Source of the DNA: an uncultured Ruegeria sp.
GTDB taxonomy: Bacteria > Pseudomonadota > Alphaproteobacteria > Rhodobacterales > Rhodobacteraceae
Assembly (NCBI RefSeq): GCF_947497005.1
Contig: NZ_CANMFF010000025.1
Span: forward strand, 1 to 50,626
Length of the DNA: 50,626 bases
Direction: 5' to 3'
A program made the translations under genes and the position numbers. Each line of letters starts with the position of its first letter. Within the stretch, counting starts at the first letter, position 1. Positions 40,744 to 50,382 of the stretch are shown one piece after another. The notes under the pieces are model-generated. The model made no database searches and was not told where the DNA came from. It worked only from the letters and a program-made list of their open reading frames with translations.

Positions 40744-41556
40744 ATGACAGAAGGACATGCCGCCAAAGACGGAACACATGATAGAACTCGGATTGAACGC
40801 TTGTCTTTCACCACCGATTCCGGTGCCGGGGATCGTGCGCGCCTGGGCCTTCTGGTCCTTGAATCTGATCAGACCATGGAGTCAGAGTTTCGTACGCTGA
40901 CTGACCTGCCAGGCGTTTCCGTCTATCACGCACGACTTGCGAACGAAGTGACGGTTACGCCCGACACGCTAGCAAAAATGGAGCGGGAGTTGCCCGTAGC
41001 TGCCGGATTGCTGCCAAACTATCTGGGGCTGAAGGCTATCGGTTATGGCTGCACCTCGGGAGCGACGATCATCGGGGAAGACCGCGTAGCTGAAATCATT
41101 GCAAAGGCACATCCAGACATTCCGTCGACCAACCCGCTGACAGCGGCCAAGGCGGCGATAACCGCGCTCGGCGTCAAACGATTGGGCCTTCTGACCCCCT
41201 ATTCACCAGACGTGACTGACGCGATGCAATCCCGGTTCGACGCGGTAGGCATTTCTGTACAAGTCGTGGGCTCGTTTTATGAGGAAAGCGATCTGATCGT
41301 CGGCAGGATCGATTCAGATTCGATCCTGCAGGGTGCGATCTCGGTGGGCTCTTCAGACAATGTGGACGGCGTTTTCATTTCGTGCACAAGTTTGCGTGCC
41401 GCCACTATTATCCCAGCCGCTGAACGTGCCCTGAACAAGCCCGTCACAGCGAGTAATCATGCCCTGGCCTGGCATCTTCTGCGCCTAGCCGGCATTCCCG
41501 ATACTCTGAGAGGCGCAGGCTGCCTCTTCGAAGAACAACTTTCAAACGCTGTCTGA
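40744..41556 (+). CDS. Asp/Glu racemase-superfamily enzyme, EutA/maleate isomerase-like (2)
   Basis: A 270-residue enzyme of the same superfamily as 36589. The catalytic cysteines are in Y-G-C-T-S-G-A near residue 102 and I-S-C-T-S-L-R near residue 219. The N-terminal 25 residues are a polar extension. It starts 5 bases after the phyH stop codon and ends 25 bases before the flavoenzyme gene. Possible reactions are racemisation, cis-trans isomerisation or decarboxylation of a dicarboxylate-like substrate. The two copies differ clearly, which argues for distinct substrates rather than redundancy. Confidence 0.82.
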   Translation: MTEGHAAKDGTHDRTRIERLSFTTDSGAGDRARLGLLVLESDQTMESEFRTLTDLPGVSVYHARLANEVTVTPDTLAKMERELPVAAGLLPNYLGLKAIGYGCTSGATIIGEDRVAEIIAKAHPDIPSTNPLTAAKAAITALGVKRLGLLTPYSPDVTDAMQSRFDAVGISVQVVGSFYEESDLIVGRIDSDSILQGAISVGSSDNVDGVFISCTSLRAATIIPAAERALNKPVTASNHALAWHLLRLAGIPDTLRGAGCLFEEQLSNAV

Positions 41557-41581
41557 TTCACAATCTGAAGTCGAGAAAACC

Positions 41582-44026
41582 ATGCAAAAACAAATTCCTG
41601 ACCACGCGCAGGTTGTCATCATTGGCGGCGGCATTCACGGCTGCTCTGTCGCCTATCATCTGGCTCGCGAAGGTTGGAAGGATGTCATTCTGCTGGAACG
41701 TAAACAGTTGACGTCGGGCACCACGTGGCATGCCGCCGGGTTGGTCGGGCAGTTGCAAGGCAGCCATTCGACTACGGCTTTTGCGAAATACGGCATAGAA
41801 CTGTTGCAAGATATCGAGACCGAGACCGGTCAGAACCCTGGCTTCCGCCAGTCGGGTTCGATTTCCATCGCGGTGAATGATGAACGGATGGCCGAGTTAA
41901 AGCGCAAGGCAGACTTCGCCTCCCTCTTTGGGGTTGAGGCGCACTATGTCTCTACGCCTGAAATTGCCGAGCGCTGGCCCTTGATGAATGACGAGGGCGT
42001 GCTAGGCGGTATTTATATGCCATCCGATGGCTCGGCCAATCCAATCGATCTGACACAGGCACTGGCCAAGGGCGCACGGAAGCATGGGGCCACGATCCGA
42101 GAAAACGTTCTCGTCGAAGAAGTTCTGACAGAAGGTGGAAAAGTCACCGGGGTTCGGACTGACCAAGGCGAAATCCGGGCGGATGTGGTGGTCAACTGCG
42201 GTGGCATGTGGGCGCGTGAACTGGGGCAGCGAAATGGTGTCGGAGTACCTCTTCACGCCTGCGAACACTACTATCTGGTGACCGAGCCAATTCCGGACCT
42301 TCCTAGCGATTTGCCTGTTCTCCGGTCCTATTGTGATGGCACCTATTGGAAAGAAGACGCGGGCAAATTGTTGTTTGGCTTTGCTCACTTCCAAGCCAAG
42401 CCCTGGGCGGTCGATGGCATCCCGAACAGCTTCGAATTCGACAGCCTGCCTTTTGTCGAAGACGACGTGATGGAAGTGCTGGAACTGGCGATGAACCGCG
42501 TGCAGTTGGATTGTGGTATTCGCACATTCTTCAATGGCCCTGAAAGTTATTCCTATGATGGTCGGTTCACTTTGGGCGAAGCGCCAGATCTGAAAGGATA
42601 TTTTATCCTGGCCGGCGTGAACTCGACAGGCATTCAATCGGGCTCGGGGGCCGGCAAGGCGCTGGCGGACTGGATTATGAAGGGTCACCCGCCGATGGAT
42701 CTGTCCGAAATGGACCCTGCGCGGTGCGAAGAATTTCAAGCGCGTGATCCCTACTTGCGCGAACGCTGCCCCGAAACGCTTGTACTAACCTACGCAATGC
42801 ACTGGCCGAACCGTCAGCGGGAAACCCTTCGCAACCTGAGAAAAACGCCCTTCCACCACGTGATGAAGGCCCATGGGGCCTGTTTCGGCGAGGTTCAGGG
42901 ATGGGAGCGCCCGCTGTTTTTTGCGACCGAAGGATCGATACCAAAAATCAAATACAGCTTTGGACGCCAGAACTGGTTTGACTTTGCACAGGATGAACAA
43001 AAGGCAGTTCGGAACGCGGTTGGTATGATCGACTATTCCATGTTGGGCAAGCTGATGGTCGAAGGGCGTGATGCCGAAACTTTTCTGCAACGGATGTGCA
43101 CCAACGATATGGTACTGCCCGTCGGTCGTGTGGCTTATACGTTGATGCTGAACGATCGCGGCGGCATCGAAAGCGATGTGACCGTGGCGCGCCATCGCGA
43201 AGACCGTTTCATGGTGATGAGTTCGATCTCTCACACTCGGCGTGATCGCGATTATCTGCGCGATCACGTCCAGCCCGAAGAAGACGTTCGTCTGCGCGAT
43301 GCCACCACATCCTACGGCGTGCTGGCCATTTGCGGACCAAAGGCGCGCGATCTACTGGCCGCCGTCAGTGACATCGACACTTCCAACGCAGCCTTCCCCT
43401 TCAACAGTCTTCAACGTTTCTACATCGGTCACGCCGAGGTCTTTGCCCAACGCCTGTCCTATACGGGTGAACTGGGGTGGGAGATTTTCGTCACTCCGGA
43501 CTTGGCCGAGCATGTTTTTGACGTTCTAGCTGAGGCAGGGCGCCCCCTTGGCCTGAAGCTGATTGGGGGCGAGGCGTTGAACGCGTTGAGGCTCGAAAAA
43601 GGATTTATCCATTGGGGCCACGAAATGGCCTATACCGAGGCGCCGCATCAATTGGGGCTCGACTTTGCTTGCAAGCCGAAAAAGCCGGTGCCGTTCATCG
43701 GCCGCAATGCGTATCTGGCGCGCAAGGCAGAAGGTCGGGGGCCGTTCCTGTGTGCGATCAAACTCTGCGACCCCGGTCCACTATTGCACCATAACGAGCC
43801 TGTGCTGCGCGATGGTGAGGTTGCCGGATATGTGACCGGCGGCGCATATAGTGCCACGGCGGGAGCCTCTGTAGGTTTGTGTCTGGTTTCACCGCCCGAA
43901 GGCGAATCCACACGGGCAAGTGTTCCGGCCGGGCGCTGGACCGTAATGATCGAAGGCCATGAGGTTGCAGCCCAAGTCAGCCTGACACCATTTTTTGATC
44001 CAAATAACACTCGCATGCTTAGTTGA
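41582..44026 (+). CDS. Dimethylglycine/sarcosine dehydrogenase-like flavoprotein
   Basis: An 814-residue two-domain flavoenzyme. The N-terminal FAD oxidoreductase begins V-V-I-I-G-G-G-I-H-G-C (11-21). H50 in G-T-T-W-H-A-A-G is the residue that carries covalent FAD in dimethylglycine dehydrogenase. A linker domain is followed by the C-terminal aminomethyltransferase (GcvT-like) domain from about residue 430 to the end, which takes the one-carbon unit onto tetrahydrofolate. The reaction is oxidative demethylation of an N-methylated amine or amino acid. It is cytoplasmic and in mid-operon. This is the strongest hint that the pathway's substrate or an intermediate is N-methylated. Confidence 0.9.
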   Translation: MQKQIPDHAQVVIIGGGIHGCSVAYHLAREGWKDVILLERKQLTSGTTWHAAGLVGQLQGSHSTTAFAKYGIELLQDIETETGQNPGFRQSGSISIAVNDERMAELKRKADFASLFGVEAHYVSTPEIAERWPLMNDEGVLGGIYMPSDGSANPIDLTQALAKGARKHGATIRENVLVEEVLTEGGKVTGVRTDQGEIRADVVVNCGGMWARELGQRNGVGVPLHACEHYYLVTEPIPDLPSDLPVLRSYCDGTYWKEDAGKLLFGFAHFQAKPWAVDGIPNSFEFDSLPFVEDDVMEVLELAMNRVQLDCGIRTFFNGPESYSYDGRFTLGEAPDLKGYFILAGVNSTGIQSGSGAGKALADWIMKGHPPMDLSEMDPARCEEFQARDPYLRERCPETLVLTYAMHWPNRQRETLRNLRKTPFHHVMKAHGACFGEVQGWERPLFFATEGSIPKIKYSFGRQNWFDFAQDEQKAVRNAVGMIDYSMLGKLMVEGRDAETFLQRMCTNDMVLPVGRVAYTLMLNDRGGIESDVTVARHREDRFMVMSSISHTRRDRDYLRDHVQPEEDVRLRDATTSYGVLAICGPKARDLLAAVSDIDTSNAAFPFNSLQRFYIGHAEVFAQRLSYTGELGWEIFVTPDLAEHVFDVLAEAGRPLGLKLIGGEALNALRLEKGFIHWGHEMAYTEAPHQLGLDFACKPKKPVPFIGRNAYLARKAEGRGPFLCAIKLCDPGPLLHHNEPVLRDGEVAGYVTGGAYSATAGASVGLCLVSPPEGESTRASVPAGRWTVMIEGHEVAAQVSLTPFFDPNNTRMLS

Positions 44027-44148
44027 TCAAATTCGCCCGGGTACAGGAGTTTTTGTGATCATTTTCGTAACGATAGTCCCGGTCTTTGCGAAAGACCCTC
44101 TCCCTTCGCCGCTATCCTTTTACGGAAGAATTGACGGAGGGACCAAAA

Positions 44149-45621
44149 ATGACGCCTGGGCTGGAAACCGCAATTGTTGATCAGGACGCCTATGACCGCA
44201 ACGTTGACCGATTACACGCGGCCGGCGTTACCCTACCACGCATCTCGGAACTGGCAGATCCCGTTGCCGCGCTGTCGAGTAGGATGGACAGCATCGGTAA
44301 TGCCGACCCGGACGTTGCCGATCCGCGTAACCTGTTTCGCGTCCATTGGCACAATGCCCGAGACCGCAAAGGTCTTGCCGACGTTCCAGAGCACATCGTT
44401 TTGGGCGAAAACGTCACTGGTGTGAAAGCCAAAATCGTCGTCGCCCTGGGCGACCGGTTTCCGATGATCGACTGCCACAAGGTTCTTGCCGCCTATGGTT
44501 GTCTGATCCCTCGTCTTATGTCCGGTGTGTTTGATGCAACACGTCATCGCGCTGTGTGGCCGTCGACCGGCAATTATTGCCGCGGTGGTGTCGCGATTTC
44601 AAATCTTTTGGGCTGTCGCTCAGTCGCTGTCCTACCCGAAGGCATGAGCCGCGAGCGCTTCGACTGGCTGAACCGCTGGCTTTCTGATCCGAACGATATT
44701 TTCCGAACGCCGGGGACTGAAAGCAACGTCAAGGAAATCTATGATGCCTGCCATCAGCTAGCCAAAAGTCCGGAAAACCTGATCCTCAACCAGTTTGCAG
44801 AATACGGCAATTACATCATCCACCGCGCTGTTACAGGTCCCGCGATGGAACGGATCTTTAATCACCTGAATGCTTCGGGCAATCTAAAGGCGCGCGCCTT
44901 TGTTTCGGCCACTGGTTCCGCCGGCACGATTGCTGCGGGTGACCATCTGAAAGCATCTTTGGGTGCACAAATCGGCGCGATCGAAGCCCTGGAATGCCCA
45001 ACGCTGTTGTACAACGGCTACGGTGAACACAATATTCAGGGCATTGGCGACAAACATGTGCCGCTGATTCACAACGTGATGAATGCGGATTTTGTAATTG
45101 GGGTATCCGATCAAGCCTCGGACGGCATGAACCTTGTGGCCAACACCACTGTTGGGCGCGACTATCTTGCAACCCATCGTGGGCTGACACAGGAAGATAT
45201 CACCAGCCTGTCGCATTTCGGGCTCTCGGCACTGGCCAATATCACCGGGGCTATCAAATACGCCAAGTACATGGACCTGGGCGCAGAAGACGTCGTGATG
45301 ACGGTCGCTACAGACGGCGCGGCCATGTACGAAACCGAGTTACAGATTGCTGAAAAGAAACTTGGCTCAACCGGGCTCGACAAGGTGAAGGCTGCCGAGA
45401 TTTTCGGCCGATCAGTGTTGGGTGCAACAACAGATAACATGATCGAATTGACACGTCCTGATCGTGAACGCATCTTCAACCTGGGCTACTATACCTGGGT
45501 CGAGCAACAGGGGACCTCTCTGGAAGATTTTGACCGTCGCAGAGACCAGTCATTCTGGGATGGACTGCTGGAGCTGGTGCCGGTTTGGGATGGGATGATC
45601 GAACGCTTCAATGCAGCATGA
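44149..45621 (+). CDS. Fold-type II PLP-dependent enzyme, subfamily unclear
   Basis: A 490-residue PLP enzyme of the tryptophan-synthase-beta / threonine-dehydratase fold. The likely Schiff-base lysine is K111 in M-I-D-C-H-K-V-L-A-A-Y-G. The substrate loop S-T-G-N is at 139-142. It is longer than EutB-type dehydratases (about 330 residues). GGAGG precedes ATG at 44149; a 122-base gap separates it from the flavoenzyme gene. It could be a lyase or deaminase for the demethylated intermediate. Placement with EutA-like proteins recalls the EutA/EutB pair of hydroxyectoine degradation, but it is not a standard EutB. Confidence 0.78.
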   Translation: MTPGLETAIVDQDAYDRNVDRLHAAGVTLPRISELADPVAALSSRMDSIGNADPDVADPRNLFRVHWHNARDRKGLADVPEHIVLGENVTGVKAKIVVALGDRFPMIDCHKVLAAYGCLIPRLMSGVFDATRHRAVWPSTGNYCRGGVAISNLLGCRSVAVLPEGMSRERFDWLNRWLSDPNDIFRTPGTESNVKEIYDACHQLAKSPENLILNQFAEYGNYIIHRAVTGPAMERIFNHLNASGNLKARAFVSATGSAGTIAAGDHLKASLGAQIGAIEALECPTLLYNGYGEHNIQGIGDKHVPLIHNVMNADFVIGVSDQASDGMNLVANTTVGRDYLATHRGLTQEDITSLSHFGLSALANITGAIKYAKYMDLGAEDVVMTVATDGAAMYETELQIAEKKLGSTGLDKVKAAEIFGRSVLGATTDNMIELTRPDRERIFNLGYYTWVEQQGTSLEDFDRRRDQSFWDGLLELVPVWDGMIERFNAA

Positions 45622-45624
45622 GCC

Positions 45625-47940
45625 ATGGTTGATCGCACGCATTTACCTCTGACCGCGACCCATTGGGGCGTCTACCGTGCCGAAGTGTGCGACGGGGAAC
45701 TAAAGGCGCTGCACCCGTTCGAGCATGACCCCGATCCTTCTCCCATCGGGCAAGGATATCTGGATGCAGTTGACGGACCTTTGCGGATCAAGACACCGAT
45801 GGTGCGCAAAGCTTGGCTTGAAAGCCAACGTGGCGATGCCCAGAAACGCAACGGCAACGATGAGTTTGTCAGCATCACCTGGGATGAGGCCGAAAAGCTG
45901 GCGGCTGCCGAGTTGAACAGGGTTCGTCAGACCCACGGCAACCAATCAATCTACGGGGGTTCCTACGGTTGGGCCTCCGCCGGGCGGTTTCACCATGCAC
46001 AAAGTCAACTCCACCGATTCCTTAATTGCATAGGCGGGTACACAAGGTCGGTTAACTCTTATTCTCTGGCCGCTGGTGAAGTGATACTAACGCATACCCT
46101 TGGCGATGCTGCGCCTTTCATTCATGCGCCGCAGCCTTGGCAAGCTATTGCGGGAAATGCCGAACTGGTTGTTTCTTTTGGCGGCATTCCCGTACGCAAC
46201 AGCCAGATCAGCGCCGGCGGCACCGGCTACCACCGCACAAATGAGGGGCTGAGGCAGGCCAGGGATGCCGGTGTATCCTTCGTCAACCTGTCGCCGATTC
46301 AAAGCGACATGTCGGAGGATCTGAACCCGGAGTGGCTGCCGACTCGCCCCGGCAGCGATGTGGCAATCATGTTGGGACTGGCCCACGAAATTCAACGCAA
46401 CGACTGGCACGATAAGGAATTTCTGAGTCGCTATACCCACGGTTATGATCTGTTCGCGGCATATCTGACCGGCGAGACAGATGGTATCGCCAAAACAGCC
46501 GAGTGGGCAGCCAATATCTCGGGCATTCCTATAGAACGAATACAGAGTCTTGCCAAACAAATGGCGAAGTCACGCACGATGATTTCCGTCAGCTGGGCTT
46601 TGACACGCCAAGAGAATGGTGAACAACCGTTCTGGATGGCGACGACTCTGGCCGCTATGCTTGGCCAAATCGGATTGCCGGGACGAGGTGTTGCCTACGG
46701 CTACGGCGCAGCAAATTCAGTAGGGATTGAGCGTCATCGCGTGCGCTACGCATCGCTTCCGCAGTTGAAAAACCCAGTGGACACATTCATTCCCGTCGCC
46801 CGGATTTCCGACATGTTGCTAAATCCAGGCACCGAATACCGTTTCAATGGTGAAGTGCATCAATATCCCAATATTCGCCTGGTGTATTGGGCAGGAGGCA
46901 ATCCGTTTCATCACCATCAAGATCTGACACGATTGTCGGCAGCCTGGCAGAAACCAGAGACTATAATCGTCCAGGATTACTGCTGGAATGCCCTTGCTAA
47001 ACGTGCCGATATCGTACTGCCCTGTACCACCCCGCTGGAACGTGACGATATCATGATCACACCACGGGATCGTTTTATCGTCGCGATGAAGGCGGTAATC
47101 CTCCCTGTTGGGCAGGCCCGCAATGACCACGACATCCTGCGTGGCATCGGCCGGGTGCTGGGCGTTGAAGACGCGTTCACAGCAAACCGAGATGCGACCA
47201 GTTGGTTGGAATGGATCTATGAGGAAAGCCGCGCCCAAGCTGCGCGTGGCGGCGTGAACTTACCGGATTATGAAAGCTTTAAATTAGCAGGTTGGCACGA
47301 GACCGAAATGCCCACAGATCCGTCGGATGCCTTCACGGATTTCCGAAACGATCCGGGTTCCAACCCCTTGCGGACACCCAGCGGCAAGATCGAGATCACA
47401 TCAAAGACGATCGAATCCTTTGCGGATTCAAAGATTCGACCACATCCAGCCTGGTACGAACCGGTCGAATGGCTTGGGCAAGCTACGGGCCACTTCCCGT
47501 TCCACCTGATATCCAGCCAACCGGCCGACAAGCTGCATTCTCAACTTGACCATGGTCGTGTCAGCCGTTCCGCCAAGGTTAACGGGCGAACCCCCCTTAG
47601 AATTCGTCCAGACGATGCCGCCAAAGTTGGCGTATCTTCGGGCGATTGTGCACGAGTCTACAATGACCGTGGTGCCTGCTTGGTTACAGTCATAGCCGAT
47701 TCCGATCTGATGCCAGGTGTTCTTCAGATGAGTACCGGTGCTTGGTTGGACGCAGTCCAACAAGACGACGGCACACTTATGTGCCGCCACGGCAATCCGA
47801 ACACCGTCACACAAGATCGTGGCACTTCTGAACTAGCTCAAGGACCTGTTGCACATTCCTGCCTGGTAGCAGTCGAACCTGTCGACACTGATGAAACGAA
47901 AGCTGCTTTCTCAGCGCCTGAGATCCGAACCCGCAAATGA
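45625..47940 (+). CDS. BisC-like molybdopterin oxidoreductase
   Basis: A 771-residue molybdoenzyme of the DMSO/TMAO/biotin sulfoxide reductase branch. The probable molybdenum ligand is S118 in Y-G-W-A-S-A-G-R. No twin-arginine signal and no N-terminal iron-sulfur cysteine motif are present, as in cytoplasmic BisC. The middle contains S-V-S-W-A-L-T-R-Q-E-N-G-E-Q, and the C-terminal molybdopterin-binding domain contains S-S-Q-P-A-D-K-L-H-S-Q-L. Family members reduce S-oxides or N-oxides. It starts 3 bases after the PLP gene's stop codon and ends the operon. This implies that an S- or N-oxide appears in the pathway. No partner redox subunit is encoded nearby. Confidence 0.87.
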   Translation: MVDRTHLPLTATHWGVYRAEVCDGELKALHPFEHDPDPSPIGQGYLDAVDGPLRIKTPMVRKAWLESQRGDAQKRNGNDEFVSITWDEAEKLAAAELNRVRQTHGNQSIYGGSYGWASAGRFHHAQSQLHRFLNCIGGYTRSVNSYSLAAGEVILTHTLGDAAPFIHAPQPWQAIAGNAELVVSFGGIPVRNSQISAGGTGYHRTNEGLRQARDAGVSFVNLSPIQSDMSEDLNPEWLPTRPGSDVAIMLGLAHEIQRNDWHDKEFLSRYTHGYDLFAAYLTGETDGIAKTAEWAANISGIPIERIQSLAKQMAKSRTMISVSWALTRQENGEQPFWMATTLAAMLGQIGLPGRGVAYGYGAANSVGIERHRVRYASLPQLKNPVDTFIPVARISDMLLNPGTEYRFNGEVHQYPNIRLVYWAGGNPFHHHQDLTRLSAAWQKPETIIVQDYCWNALAKRADIVLPCTTPLERDDIMITPRDRFIVAMKAVILPVGQARNDHDILRGIGRVLGVEDAFTANRDATSWLEWIYEESRAQAARGGVNLPDYESFKLAGWHETEMPTDPSDAFTDFRNDPGSNPLRTPSGKIEITSKTIESFADSKIRPHPAWYEPVEWLGQATGHFPFHLISSQPADKLHSQLDHGRVSRSAKVNGRTPLRIRPDDAAKVGVSSGDCARVYNDRGACLVTVIADSDLMPGVLQMSTGAWLDAVQQDDGTLMCRHGNPNTVTQDRGTSELAQGPVAHSCLVAVEPVDTDETKAAFSAPEIRTRK

Positions 47941-48070
47941 ACGGCACTAAATGTGTGAGCGGGAACAACAGAAAGTATCGGAATCTGCGTCCCTGGCGTT
48001 CCTGAGGTTCGAACCAAAGCAGCTAATTCTAAATAGTCGTGCCTGTTGGTGCGGCGGATGCAACGGGGAA

Positions 48071-48463
48071 ATGGGTCCTGATTTTGCCGCACGCTTTGTT
48101 CCCCTTAACTACCCGGAAATGCTTGCCTTCTATTGAGATGTGTTGAAGCTTGATATCTCCTTTGAGCAAGGTGAGTTCGCCAATTTCGTCTCGACACCAA
48201 CAAACCTTGGTTTAGTCAACTGATCCGACATGTTGGAAATTCTCGGAGACAGAGGTTTTGACGGCACTCGAACAGGTTCCGGTGTCGGGTTGGGATTCTA
48301 CTTTGATACTGACGTACATGTGGATGAAGCATATACAGCGATCGTGGATAGGGGCGCTCGGGTTGTATCAGAACCAACCAAGATGCCGTGGGGTGAGTAC
48401 ATCGGGTTCTTTGCAGGCCCGAATGGCAACGTTCATGAATTTGTCTCACGGGAAAAACAGTAA
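48071..48463 (+). pseudogene. VOC (glyoxalase/bleomycin-resistance) family pseudogene
   Basis: A single reading frame shows a whole VOC domain: F-V-P-L-N-Y-P-E-M-L-A-F-Y near the start, D-V-L-K-L-D-I-S-F, then D-V-H-V-D-E-A-Y, W-G-E-Y-I-G-F-F-A-G-P-N-G-N-V-H-E-F at the end. Two TGA codons interrupt it at 48134-48136 (after A-F-Y, where Arg is usual) and 48221-48223. The C-terminal metal Glu (H-E-F) is kept. A start at ATG 48071 is a guess. With two stops it is non-functional. It stands between the BisC operon and the IS5 element and may have been isolated by its insertion. Confidence 0.75.
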
Positions 48464-48489
48464 CTTCACTAACGGCTTAGGTTGAACTT

Positions 48490-49568
48490 GACCGTGTTGC
48501 ATGGATCAGAATTGAGGCGAATTTGCCCCATACCCCATCACTTCAGAAGACACGTTCATACGCCGCACGACCGAAACCAGTCATGCGGTTGAGCGCCTTT
48601 GATGCTATTTTCACCTCAGCTATTTGATTGTCGAAATCACGCGCTTGCAGGCGATCGCCGATGACCTGTTTCCATCTGCCGATCTGGGCTTCAATCCGCG
48701 ATCTCTCGTTGTATCCCGTCTTCGTTTGCCAGCTCATTCTGCCATGTTGAGCGATGGCATCGATGTGGTGATTGCGCTGTGCATTCTCGCCGTGAGCTGC
48801 GTTCTTCGGCGGAGGGATAATGACATCAATCCCGCGCCCGAACTTTCCAATCAGGCAGTCTGTCACGCCCTGGCCATCATAGGCACCATCCGCCAGAAAC
48901 CGGCTCACATAATCATCAATGTCAGTGAGCAAAGCTGGCAGCGCCGTTTCATCGCCCACATGCTCCGTGGTCACCTTCGAGGCAACGACATCGCCAGTTT
49001 CCGGGTCGAGTCCGATGTGGAGCTTACGCCATGTTTTGCGGGCTTTCTTGGTGCCGTGTTTTTCTTCATGCCAGCCGTTGCCGCCATGCACTTTCAGTCC
49101 CGTGCTGTCCACGATGAGGGTGATAGACTTGTCTGAAACGCTCCGGTTTGGGGTGATCTTCAACCTCTTACCGCGCCGCGACAAAGTCGAGTAATCCGGC
49201 ACCACGAGGTCCATGCCCATCAGCCTGGCAATCGACCGCACGAAGCCCTGAGTTTGCCTGAGCGGAAGTCGAAACACGACCCGCAGAGTGAGACAGATCT
49301 CGATTGCCAGATCGGAGTAACGCGACTGACCACCGCGCGTTTTGCGACGTGGCGATGTCCAGTTCTGCACCACATCATCAGAAACCCAGATCGTCACATC
49401 GCCTCGACGCCGCAGACTTTCATTGTATTCCGAGCAGTTCGTGACCCGGTACTTAGCTTTGGGAAACTTGTCGCGACGGGCATCATTGAATTTGTGGGGC
49501 ATCGACCGTTGCTCACGTCACAGAAAACGCTGAGAATACTTTGAGCGACCGATCCCTGCAACACAGTC
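48490..49568 (-). mobile_element. Complete IS5-family insertion sequence
   Basis: Terminal inverted repeats GACCGTGTTGCATGGATC (48490-48507) and, on the other strand, GACTGTGTTGCAGGGATC (49568-49551) agree at 16 of 18 bases and enclose one transposase gene. The true ends may extend by a base or two. A target duplication could not be verified, because the flanking sequences are unrelated (VOC pseudogene on the left, repC-like gene on the right). That suggests an IS-mediated deletion next to it. Confidence 0.82.
48543..49502 (-). CDS. IS5-family transposase
   Basis: A 319-residue DDE transposase. The catalytic residues are visible: Asp in I-V-D-S-T-G-L-K-V near residue 131, Asp in L-A-D-G-A-Y-D-G near residue 194, and Glu in R-S-R-I-E-A-Q-I-G-R-W-K near residue 272. 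The N-terminal part has the usual T-R-G-G-Q-S-R-Y-S-D-L-A-I-E. Frame and length are complete, so the element may still be active. It is paralogous to the remnant at 14236, with G-R-A-A-Y-E-R-V against G-R-A-T-Y-E-R-V at the end. Confidence 0.93.
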   Translation of the reverse strand: MPHKFNDARRDKFPKAKYRVTNCSEYNESLRRRGDVTIWVSDDVVQNWTSPRRKTRGGQSRYSDLAIEICLTLRVVFRLPLRQTQGFVRSIARLMGMDLVVPDYSTLSRRGKRLKITPNRSVSDKSITLIVDSTGLKVHGGNGWHEEKHGTKKARKTWRKLHIGLDPETGDVVASKVTTEHVGDETALPALLTDIDDYVSRFLADGAYDGQGVTDCLIGKFGRGIDVIIPPPKNAAHGENAQRNHHIDAIAQHGRMSWQTKTGYNERSRIEAQIGRWKQVIGDRLQARDFDNQIAEVKIASKALNRMTGFGRAAYERVF

Positions 49569-50382
49569 GCCCGGAGCCAGAACAATCTGGTTCCGAGGCA
49601 TTAGCCGAGGGCATTGAAATCTCGCCATCGGCGTTACAGGACAGAATTTTTTCTTCAATTTGATCTTGTATATGGCACCCGAAACTGGCTTCCGGTTCAC
49701 CCGAAATTTCACCGAGTTTTTCGACATGATCTTCGATCCGCTTCCAAAGGTCGTGAGCCGCCTGAACATGTGATCTAAGCCCATCCAACGTCATATATTT
49801 CAGCTTGTCTGCGCGCGGCCAGGACCGAAACGCGTCCACCATCTCATCGAAGCCTTCACGAGGGCAGGGGAGTAAGACAAGTACGGCCAGGCTATGTTTC
49901 ACATATCTGCAAAGCCTTGATCGATCCCCGCGCAACTCATCATGCTCTTTCTTCTCAGCCTTGCTTTGCACGTCCGCGTCGAGCATCTCGGGAATAAGGT
50001 TCAGGGCCGGGGTCAGGAACAGGCCAAGCCCCTTGCGCTTGCATCGCGCGCCATTTGCGCCAAGCCTGCGTTCGATCAGGCCAAGCTTTTCTAGCTGGCG
50101 TTCATGGTTGTGAATTGTCCGATCTGTTACGCCACGCCCGGCGATCAGCGTTTCCTGACGGGCGTAGCAGAAGGGTTCCTGAGACGGGTCTCGAAATGCA
50201 CTTGGTGAGATCATGTCGACGATGATCTCAAAGGTGCGAATACACTGGGCTGATGCGCCTCTGATCTGGGCGTAGCACACACAAAGCTGCCGAAACCGGT
50301 CACGGTTCCAGCCCTCGGGAAGGCCGTTGTGGAAGCGCATTTTTTGGTGATTTCGGGCGGATGAGATGTGCCGAAAGCTCAT
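49513..50382 (-). pseudogene. RepC-like plasmid replication protein, 3' end cut by IS5
   Basis: The first 270 or so residues of a winged-helix protein resembling plasmid replication initiator RepC. It begins M-S-F-R-H-I-S-S-A-R-N-H-Q-K-M-R-F-H. A helix-turn-helix reads R-G-V-T-D-R-T-I-H-N-H-E-R-Q-L-E-K-L-G-L near residues 85-105, and F-L-T-P-A-L-N-L-I follows. The start at 50382 follows GAGGT. At about 49570 the frame enters the IS5 terminal repeat, and the last 19 codons to the stop at 49513 are IS sequence. The remaining C-terminal part is not found on the other side of the IS. It no longer encodes a complete initiator. Alternatively it is a helix-turn-helix protein of an integrated element. 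Confidence 0.7.

Noticed and set aside
42002..42739. Minus-strand open frame of 245 codons inside the dimethylglycine dehydrogenase-like gene
   Set aside because: Shadow of the flavoprotein; low-complexity composition for a protein.
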